Source of the DNA: CAYXDO01 sp964463485
Lineage (GTDB): Bacteria > Myxococcota > Kuafuiibacteriia > Kuafuiibacteriales > Kuafuiibacteriaceae
DNA: 47,281 nucleotides
Direction of reading: 5' to 3'
Assembly (NCBI GenBank): GCA_964463485.1
Contig: CAYXDO010000081.1
Span: 1-47,281 of the forward strand
In this document: positions 41,003-47,281 of the stretch, piece by piece
Numbering within the stretch: position 1 is the first letter of the stretch
Layout of the letters: every line of letters starts with the position of its first letter
Translations under genes and position numbers: made by a program
Notes under the pieces: model-generated
Databases searched by the model: none
Told to the model about the DNA's origin: nothing
Seen by the model: only the letters and a program-made list of their open reading frames with translations

Positions 41003-44000
41003 CTACATCTCGACGTCCACACGCCGTCCGGCGAACCAACCGTAGACCGCGGGCAACACGAAGAGCGTCAGCAGCGTGGACGTCACCAGGCCGCCGATCA
41101 CCACGGTCGCCAACGGCCGCTGGACCTCAGCCCCGGAGCCGCTCGAGATCGCCATCGGTACGAAGCCCAGGGCCGCGACCAGCGCCGTCATCAGCACCGG
41201 CCTCATCCGCACGATCGCGCCCTCGCGCGCCGCCTCGAGCGCCCCGAGCCCTCGCTCCTGCTCGAGCTTGCGAATGTAGCTGATCAACACGACGCCGTTC
41301 ATCACCGCCACCCCGAACAGCGCGATGAAGCCCACCGCCGCGGAGATCGAGAAAGGCATCCCGCGGACCGCCAAGGCCGCGATTCCGCCCGTGGCCGCTA
41401 GAGGCACGTTGAGGAAGATGAGGAGCGCGGGCCGAGCCGCGTCGAACGTCCCGTAGAGCAGCACGAAGATGAGCAGCAGCGCCAGCGGCACCACGATCAT
41501 CAGGCGCTGCGAAGCGCGCTCCAAGTTCTCGAACTGCCCTCCCCACTCGACCACGTAGCCGGGCGGCATCTTCACCGACGCGATCGCGCCTCGCGCCTCG
41601 GCCACGACCGTCGCGATGTCGCGTCCGCGTACGTTGAGTTCGACGGAGATCCGGCGCTGGATGCGCTCGCGGCTGATCTGCGCGGCCTCGGGCTCGGTGT
41701 CGAGCGTCGCGAGCTCCCCGAGCGGCAGCAGCCGGCCGCCGCTCGAGGCCACCGGGATGCGCGCGATCCGCCCCTCGTCGTTGCGCACTTCGGCCGGGAA
41801 GCGGACCTGGAGCGCAAAGCGCCGCTCGCCCTCCAAGACCATCCCCACCTGCCGGCCCCCGAGCGCCTCCACGGCCGCGAGGACCTCGTCCGCATTCACG
41901 CCATGACGAGCGATCGACCGCCGGTCCACGCTGACCGTCAGGATGGGGAGGCCGGAGATCTGCTCGACCTTCACATCGTCGGCGCCCGGCACCGAAGAGA
42001 CGGCTCCCGCCACCTCGGCGCCCAAACGGCTCAGCACGTCGAGGTCCTCCCCGTAGATCTGAATCGCCACGTCGGAGCGCACGCCCGAGATCAGCTCGCT
42101 CACGCGGAGCTCGATGGGCTGCGAAAAGCCAAAGGCCGCGCCCGGCACCCGCTCCGCGAGCACGTCCTCCATCGCCTCGATGAGCTCCTCACGCGACGCG
42201 TACTTCCACTCCTCCCTGGGGCGCAGCATCACGAACACGTCGCTCATCTCGACGCCCATCGGGTCGGTCGCGATCTCCGGCCGGCCCGTCTTCGACACGA
42301 TCGTCGCGATCTCCGTCGGAAAAGCCGCGAGGAGCACGCGCTCGGTCATCGTCGACTGCGCCGCGGCCTCGTCGACGGACACCGACGGCAAGCGCCACAT
42401 CTGTACGGCGATCGCGCCCTCGTCGAGGCGCGGGATGAACTCCGCGCCCATCCGCGAGGCGATCCCGAGCCCGAGCACGAAGACCAACGCCGCTCCGCCC
42501 GCGACGACCGAGCGGAAGCGAAGGGACAGGCCGAGCAGCGGCTCGTACCCGCGGCGCAAAAGGCGCACGAACCAGGTCTCGTGGTGGCGCAGCGGCTTGC
42601 GCAGGAAGAGCGATCCGAGGACGGGGACCAGCGTGAGCGCGAGGACGAGCGAGCCCCCGAGCGCGAAGATCACCGTCACCGCCATCGGGCGGAACATGCG
42701 CCCTTCGACGCCGGACAGCGTCAGGATCGGCAGGTAGACGATCATGATGATGCCGACCGCAAAGGCCACGGGCCGTGCGACCTCCGTGGTGGCCTCGGCC
42801 ACGAGCTCCCGGGGCGACTTGCCGGAGCCTTGCTTCTCGGACATGAGCCGGAAGACGTTCTCGATCATCACGACGGAGCCATCGACGATCAGCCCGAAGT
42901 CGATGGCGCCCAGGCTCATCAGGTTCCCCGAGACGCCCGCGCGCACCATGCCGATGAACGCGACCAGCATCGACAGGGGGATGGCCGAGGCCACGATGAG
43001 GCCGCCGCGTAGGCTCCCGAGCATCAGCAAGAGGACCGCGATGACGAGCAGGCCGCCCTCGAGGAGGTTCTTCTCGACGGTGTGGATCGTTCGCCGGATG
43101 AGGTCCGTGCGGTCATAGAAGGTGTCGATCGTGACGCCGGCGGGGAGGCTGCCGCGGATGGCGTCGACCTTCGCGCGCACGCGATCGACGACGTCTCGGG
43201 AGTTCTCGCCCATGAGCATCATGACGATGCCGGCCACCGCCTCTCCGCGCCCGTCGCGCGTCACCACGCCTTGCCGGACCATCGGAGCCTTTCGCACCGC
43301 GGCGACGTCGCGGACGTAAAGCGGGACGCCCTCGTCGCTCGTCCGGACGACGACCTCGCCGATGTCTTCGAGCGTCTTGATGAGCCCCTCGCCGCGGATG
43401 ACGACCTGCTCTCGGTTGCGCGCCAGGTACGCGCCGCCGACGTTGCGGTTGTTCCGTTCGAGGGCGTCGAAGAGCTGCGAGAGCGGCAGATCATGGCTCA
43501 ACAGCGCGGCGGGATCCGGAGCGACCTCGTACGTCTGGAGCTCGCCCCCGAAGGTGTTGATCTCGACGACGCCGCGCACGCTCTTGAGCTGGTAGGCGAC
43601 GAACCAGTCGAGGAGGGTCCTGAGCTCCATCGGCGACCAGCACTCGGGCGTGTCGATGCCGCCCGGATCTCGTGAGGTCGGGCACGACGGTTCGCCCCGG
43701 ACTTCGAACTGGTAGATCTCGCCGAGGCCCGTGGCGATCGGGCCCATCTCTGGCGTCCCATAGCCCTCCGGGATCGCCTCTTTGGCTTCGACGAGCCGTT
43801 CCTGGACGAGCTGGCGGGCGCGGTAGATGTCGGTCCCCTCGTCGAAGACGACGGTCACGGCAGAGAGCCCGAACTTCGAGACGGAGCGGATCTCCGCGAC
43901 GTTGGGGATGCCGGCCATCGCGGACTCGACCGGGAAGGTGATGAGGCGCTCGACCTCGAGGGGGGCGAGGGCCGGCGCGGTCGTGAGGATCTGGACCTGC

Positions 44001-44134
44001 TCGTTGGTGACGTCGGGGACGGCGTCGATCGGGAGGCGCAGCATGTGCTCGACACCGGCCGCGACGAGCAGCAGCCCGAGCACGACGACGAGGAAGCGGT
44101 TGCGGAGGGACCACGCGACGAGCTTGGCGGCCAT
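41003..44134 (-). CDS. czcA: Heavy-metal RND pump (CzcA type)
   Basis: The protein has 1043 residues. Its ATG at 44134 shares a base with the czcB stop (TGATG). The motifs are those of the HME-RND family: 'MLRLPIDAVPDVTNEQVQIL', the proton-relay helix 'AIDFGLIVDGSVVMIENVFR' and 'VEWGGQFENLERASQRLMIV'. The 'DFGLIVDG' form is typical of the Co/Zn/Cd and Ni/Co branch rather than the Cu/Ag branch. A Cys pair lies in an extra loop ('EPSCPTSRDPGGIDTPECWS'). The pump exports divalent metals with CzcB and CzcC. Confidence 0.93.
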   Translation of the reverse strand: MAAKLVAWSLRNRFLVVVLGLLLVAAGVEHMLRLPIDAVPDVTNEQVQILTTAPALAPLEVERLITFPVESAMAGIPNVAEIRSVSKFGLSAVTVVFDEGTDIYRARQLVQERLVEAKEAIPEGYGTPEMGPIATGLGEIYQFEVRGEPSCPTSRDPGGIDTPECWSPMELRTLLDWFVAYQLKSVRGVVEINTFGGELQTYEVAPDPAALLSHDLPLSQLFDALERNNRNVGGAYLARNREQVVIRGEGLIKTLEDIGEVVVRTSDEGVPLYVRDVAAVRKAPMVRQGVVTRDGRGEAVAGIVMMLMGENSRDVVDRVRAKVDAIRGSLPAGVTIDTFYDRTDLIRRTIHTVEKNLLEGGLLVIAVLLLMLGSLRGGLIVASAIPLSMLVAFIGMVRAGVSGNLMSLGAIDFGLIVDGSVVMIENVFRLMSEKQGSGKSPRELVAEATTEVARPVAFAVGIIMIVYLPILTLSGVEGRMFRPMAVTVIFALGGSLVLALTLVPVLGSLFLRKPLRHHETWFVRLLRRGYEPLLGLSLRFRSVVAGGAALVFVLGLGIASRMGAEFIPRLDEGAIAVQMWRLPSVSVDEAAAQSTMTERVLLAAFPTEIATIVSKTGRPEIATDPMGVEMSDVFVMLRPREEWKYASREELIEAMEDVLAERVPGAAFGFSQPIELRVSELISGVRSDVAIQIYGEDLDVLSRLGAEVAGAVSSVPGADDVKVEQISGLPILTVSVDRRSIARHGVNADEVLAAVEALGGRQVGMVLEGERRFALQVRFPAEVRNDEGRIARIPVASSGGRLLPLGELATLDTEPEAAQISRERIQRRISVELNVRGRDIATVVAEARGAIASVKMPPGYVVEWGGQFENLERASQRLMIVVPLALLLIFVLLYGTFDAARPALLIFLNVPLAATGGIAALAVRGMPFSISAAVGFIALFGVAVMNGVVLISYIRKLEQERGLGALEAAREGAIVRMRPVLMTALVAALGFVPMAISSGSGAEVQRPLATVVIGGLVTSTLLTLFVLPAVYGWFAGRRVDVEM

Positions 44135-45309
44135 CACTCCTCCTCCCCGAGCGTGGCTCGCAGGAGCTGGCCCTTGAGCAGGAAGCTCCCGTCCGCCACG
44201 ACCTCGTCGCCCGCGGCCAGGCCGTTGAGCACCTCGACGGAGTCGCCGGCGCGGTCGCCGGTGTGGATGCGGCGGAGCTCGAAGGTGCCTTCGCCGACCT
44301 TTACGAAGACGGCTCGGTGGCCGTCGACCTCCTGCACCGCCGCCCATGGGATCGCGAGGAGGTGGCGGGGCTCGTGGTCGTGGGCCCCCTGGACGCGCGC
44401 GGTCGCGAACATGCCTGGGCGAAGGCGATGCCCGGGGTTCGGCAGGACGACGCGAACGCCGACCGACCGGGTGCGCTCGTCGAGCGTGCCATCGATCTGG
44501 GCCACCTTCCCGGCGAAGACCTCGCCGGGGAACGCGCGGACCTCGATCTGGACGGCCTGGCCGACGCGCACGAAGCGCAGCTCGCGCTCGTAGACGGACG
44601 CCTGCACCCAGAGCTGATCGAGGTCGACGATGTCGACGACGGTGTCGGCGGGCTGCACCCACTGGCCCACGTGGACCGATCGCGCCACGACGGTGCCGGC
44701 GATCGGGCTTGCGAGCCGGACCCGAGCGGGATTGCCGGGTTCATCGGCGCCCTCGGCCTTCGCCTCCGCGCCGAACGTGGCCAGCCTCGTGAGCGCCGCC
44801 GACATGTCGGCCTCGGCGATGACGAGCGCGGCCTCCGTCTCCTCGACGGCCCGCCGCGAGGTGATCTCGTCTTGCAGGAGTTGGCGCTGGCGCGTCAGCG
44901 CGCGGGTGGCGACGTCCCTGCGGGCGCGGGCCGCGATGAGGTCTGCGCGCGCGCGACCGACCTCCTCGCTCTCGAGGACGACGAGCGTCGTCCCCTTGGC
45001 GACGGCGTCGCCGACGTTCGCGGGCACCTCCACGACGCGGCCGGCGGCGCGAGGTCCGACTGTCGCTCGTCGATCGGGCACGGGTACGATCTCGGCCGGC
45101 ACCTCGAGCGACGGCTCGACGTCGCGGACCTCGGCCTTGGCATACGTGAGGCGCAGGGTCTCGAGCGCCTCTGGGTTCACGGAAAGGCGATCCGGCTCGT
45201 CCTTGCGGGGCTCGTCGGGCTCGCCTTCGCTCTCGGGCGGGCTCGCCTTCGTGCAAGCGGCGAGGCTCGCCGCGACGATCCACATGGTTACGCGATGAAA
45301 GTCGTTCAC
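44134..45309 (-). CDS. czcB: Periplasmic adaptor CzcB, lipoprotein type
   Basis: The protein has 391 residues from the GTG at 45309, with GGAGG upstream. 'WIVAASLAAC' is a lipobox. The body has the hairpin/lipoyl and barrel parts of membrane fusion proteins ('GRVVEVPANVGDAVAKGTTL', 'RLASPIAGTVVARSVHVGQW', 'IDGTLDERTRSVGVRVVLPN'). It overlaps the czcC stop by four bases (GTGA) and czcA by one base, so the three genes are translationally coupled. Confidence 0.92.
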   Translation of the reverse strand: MNDFHRVTMWIVAASLAACTKASPPESEGEPDEPRKDEPDRLSVNPEALETLRLTYAKAEVRDVEPSLEVPAEIVPVPDRRATVGPRAAGRVVEVPANVGDAVAKGTTLVVLESEEVGRARADLIAARARRDVATRALTRQRQLLQDEITSRRAVEETEAALVIAEADMSAALTRLATFGAEAKAEGADEPGNPARVRLASPIAGTVVARSVHVGQWVQPADTVVDIVDLDQLWVQASVYERELRFVRVGQAVQIEVRAFPGEVFAGKVAQIDGTLDERTRSVGVRVVLPNPGHRLRPGMFATARVQGAHDHEPRHLLAIPWAAVQEVDGHRAVFVKVGEGTFELRRIHTGDRAGDSVEVLNGLAAGDEVVADGSFLLKGQLLRATLGEEE

Positions 45310-46670
45310 TGTGCACCTCCGAGGGACGAGGCCCCGTGGGGCACTTGGGGTACTTGGGGCAGGTGGGTGGCCGCGAGCAGCCGGGCGCGGGCGATGGCCA
45401 GGGTCAGCCGAGCTTCGACGTGGCCCGCTCGGCCCTCCAGGACCTCGCGCTGGACCACGATGACCTCGGGCAAGCCGACCTCGCCGGCCCTGAGGGCTCG
45501 CTGAAGGAGCTCGGCCGTCTCCTCTAGAGCGCGAAGCACCTCCGCGTCGTACAGGGCGACCGCGGCCTGGGCCTGCTCCAACGCGAGCCAGGCCAGGCGG
45601 ACCTCGGTCGTGAGCTGCAGCAGGAGCGCCGCGCGCTCGGCCCCCAGGCGATCGACGACCGCCCTGGCTCGCGCGCGCTCGCCTTGGTTGGTGTCGAAGA
45701 GCGGCACCGGCACGCCAAGGCCCGCCATCGCGGTGTCCGCGCCCTCGTCGCGGCCGTACAGGACACGGGCCGTCAAGTCAGGCCAGGCCTCCGCGTCCGC
45801 GAGACCGATCGTCGCCCTCGCCGCCTCGAGCTCGTGGTCGACGGACGCGAGGTCCGGCCGCGCGGCGACCCGCGCCGCGACCTCGGCGAAGGGAGGTAGC
45901 GCGCCCTCCGTCGGGAGCTCGCCCGCGAGGGCGAGCTGGCCGTCGGGCTCGAGCGCGAGGAGCTTGGCGAGCTGGGCGGTCTTGGCCCGCTGATTTGCGC
46001 GCGCGGCGAGCATGAGCCGCTTGGCCTCGGCCCCGCGAACGCGGCTCGCTCGGACGTCGAGCGGCGTGCCTTCGCCCGCGTCGAGTCGCTTCTGGGCGAG
46101 CTCGAGGAGCTGGGACGCGAGCTGCTCGTTCTGCTCGGCGAGCCTGAGCCGCTCGGCGGCCGCGAGCGCCTCGAAGAAGGTCTCGGCTACGGCCAGGTCG
46201 ATCACGCGCTCCACGTCGGCAGCGGTCGCGCTCGAGGCCTCGACCTCGGCGCGCGCCTTGTCGAGGCGGTGGCTCCGCTGCCCACCGAGCTCGAAGCGCT
46301 GGCTCGCGCCAAGCTCGATGGCGATCGTCGTCGCCTCGCCGCGGCCCGGCAGCCGCGGTCCGGCGGCGAGCTCGACCTCCGGGTTGTCGGCGAGCAGGAC
46401 GCTCGCGCCGATCAGGTCGCCCCTGGCTTCACCGATCCGGAGCCGCGCGGCGGCCACGAGCGGATTGTTCGCCCTCGCGCGCGCCACCGCCGCGGCGAGC
46501 TCGAGCTGAGGGGGCGAGTCCGCGCGCCCCCGCCCGGACCAAATCAAGAGCGCGAGGACACCGAGCCCTCGCGCGGAACGAATGAACGGAGCCCGTTCGG
46601 GGAGGATACCCCCGCCGGGCAGCCTCGCATCGCGAGGCGCAATTCCAAGGACCACGACCACATCTCCCAT
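45306..46670 (-). CDS. czcC: Outer membrane efflux protein CzcC
   Basis: The protein has 454 residues from the ATG at 46670; the true start is uncertain and may be further downstream, nearer the signal-like 'GLGVLALLIWSGRGRADS'. The mature part is a TolC-type factor rich in Ala and Arg ('VARARANNPLVAAARLRIGE', 'ELASVDHELEAARATIGLAD'-like repeats) with 'LGVPVPLFDTNQGERARARA', the usual CzcC motif. It forms the outer membrane duct of the third pump. Confidence 0.88.
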   Translation of the reverse strand: MGDVVVVLGIAPRDARLPGGGILPERAPFIRSARGLGVLALLIWSGRGRADSPPQLELAAAVARARANNPLVAAARLRIGEARGDLIGASVLLADNPEVELAAGPRLPGRGEATTIAIELGASQRFELGGQRSHRLDKARAEVEASSATAADVERVIDLAVAETFFEALAAAERLRLAEQNEQLASQLLELAQKRLDAGEGTPLDVRASRVRGAEAKRLMLAARANQRAKTAQLAKLLALEPDGQLALAGELPTEGALPPFAEVAARVAARPDLASVDHELEAARATIGLADAEAWPDLTARVLYGRDEGADTAMAGLGVPVPLFDTNQGERARARAVVDRLGAERAALLLQLTTEVRLAWLALEQAQAAVALYDAEVLRALEETAELLQRALRAGEVGLPEVIVVQREVLEGRAGHVEARLTLAIARARLLAATHLPQVPQVPHGASSLGGAQ

Positions 46671-46776
46671 CCGTGACGGGACGCCGAGCAGACCGCTGCG
46701 GCCTCTCAAGCGCGCCCGTGACCACGAGCCGAACGGCGCGGGCCGGTCGGACCGCGCTAGGAAACCGGGTTCGAGC

Positions 46777-47115
46777 TCAGGCTTGGCGCGGCGGGTGGAA
46801 GATGCGCTGGGCGATGTCGCTGGGGTTCAGGTCCTCGGCGCGCGGACCGAGGTCGGACCTTTGGCCCGCAGGGCGCGCGCCTACTTCGACGTCCACCACC
46901 GGAGGGGCGAGGGCGTGCGCTGGGCAGCAGGGGCAAAGACAGCCGCCGCCGCAAGGGTCGCCGCCCTGGGGCACGGATTCCGGGCACGGGTGCGACCCAG
47001 GAGGCGCCAAGACCGCGAGCGACCCCTCGAGCTGCCCCGGCGGCAGGACCTCCCACGGGAACGCGGACAGCGTCACGGCGAACATGAGGATCGACGCGAG
47101 GAAGCGGCGAATCAT
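46777..47115 (-). CDS. Small exported Cys-rich protein at the head of the czc operon
   Basis: The protein has 112 residues. A signal peptide ('MIRRFLASILMFAVTLSAFP') is followed by a Gly/Pro/Cys-rich segment ('CGGGCLCPCCPAH') that is a likely metal-binding site, and a polar tail. Short exported proteins at the start of metal-efflux operons (for example CzcI-like ones) often act as metal sensors or buffers. I infer a similar role without naming a family. It is the first gene after the sigma-70-type promoter. Confidence 0.65.
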   Translation of the reverse strand: MIRRFLASILMFAVTLSAFPWEVLPPGQLEGSLAVLAPPGSHPCPESVPQGGDPCGGGCLCPCCPAHALAPPVVDVEVGARPAGQRSDLGPRAEDLNPSDIAQRIFHPPRQA

Positions 47116-47182
47116 CTGCCGGCCCTGGGATCTCGAAGGGGGTTAGCCATCTTGCCGGCCGCTCCTCGGAGCGGGGTGCGCG

Positions 47183-47211
47183 AAGGTAGTTGCGCGAGGA
47201 GAGGCTGTCAA
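47183..47211 (-). promoter_or_regulatory. Sigma-70-like promoter of the czc operon with direct repeats
   Basis: The minus strand has TTGACA (47206-47211) and TACCTT (47183-47188) separated by 17 bases. TGCGCGA occurs twice (plus strand, starting at 47178 and 47192, 14 bp apart), flanking the -10 box, and may bind a repressor or activator. Unlike the other metal operons here, this one shows no -24/-12 element. Confidence 0.6.
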
Positions 47212-47281
47212 CCTGGAGCCCACGTCCGCAGGGGTTCCGCACGCTGATTTCGCTGCCGAAAATCGGCCCGCGACCCGGTCC

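Noticed and set aside
41903..43012. 369-codon plus-strand frame opposite czcA
   Set aside because: Extreme His/Arg/Asp composition typical of the antisense of a GC-rich gene.

Overview
The window is high-GC DNA that most resembles a Myxococcota (Polyangia-type) chromosome. This is inferred from two sigma-54 enhancer-binding proteins, a Ser/Thr kinase fragment, a large lipoprotein with repeated 'VWG..PEDV' motifs, many lipoproteins without known relatives, and long in-frame minisatellites. No rRNA, tRNA, CRISPR array or replication origin was seen.

Layout. 1-2.9 kb: minisatellite, a CBS/zinc-ribbon protein, an SPFH lipoprotein and a conserved small protein. 3.1-4.9 kb: a helix-hairpin-helix/nuclease-like protein and a HAMP-like membrane protein. 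5.2-8.6 kb: a stress-type operon on the minus strand (lipoprotein, DUF302, stand-alone CBM48), back to back with the stump of a histidine kinase and its NtrC-family response regulator. 8.7-17.3 kb: a copper/silver-type operon (cupredoxin lipoprotein, CusC-, CusB- and CusA-like) ending in a YHS metal-binding domain fused to an alpha-glucan phosphorylase. 17.4-19.0 kb: a secreted protein and an AttH/CrtC-like protein. 19.3-26.1 kb: a second metal RND system plus a His-rich periplasmic protein. 26.2-27.8 kb: phased palindromes, an Rpn-type nuclease and a decayed fragment. 27.8-31.5 kb: merT-merA-merP, diverging from a sigma-54 activator that has a cysteine cluster and no MerR. 31.5-39.2 kb: a graveyard of truncated genes (kinase, DUF45 peptidase, HerA-like ATPase, P-type ATPase, histidine kinase) among a few intact genes and a 21-bp minisatellite. 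37.5-39.8 kb holds second copies of the lipoprotein and the CBM48 protein. 39.9-47.2 kb: a third metal RND operon (small Cys-rich protein, CzcC, CzcB, CzcA, PII, CDF), with a sigma-70-like promoter at its head.

How it may work together. Nine candidate -24/-12 (sigma-54) elements lie just before genes. Seven of them also have, further upstream, a 17-bp dyad of the form GTAAC-N7-GTYAC or a variant of it. Since the NtrC-like regulator at 7.2-8.6 kb lies between two of these sites, I infer that it controls a metal-stress regulon: copper efflux, a second RND pump, the CBM48 lipoprotein operons, and SPFH and CBS proteins. The YHS-phosphorylase fusion and the two CBM48 proteins suggest that this response also mobilises glycogen. 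That link is inference; each underlying motif can be seen in the sequence.
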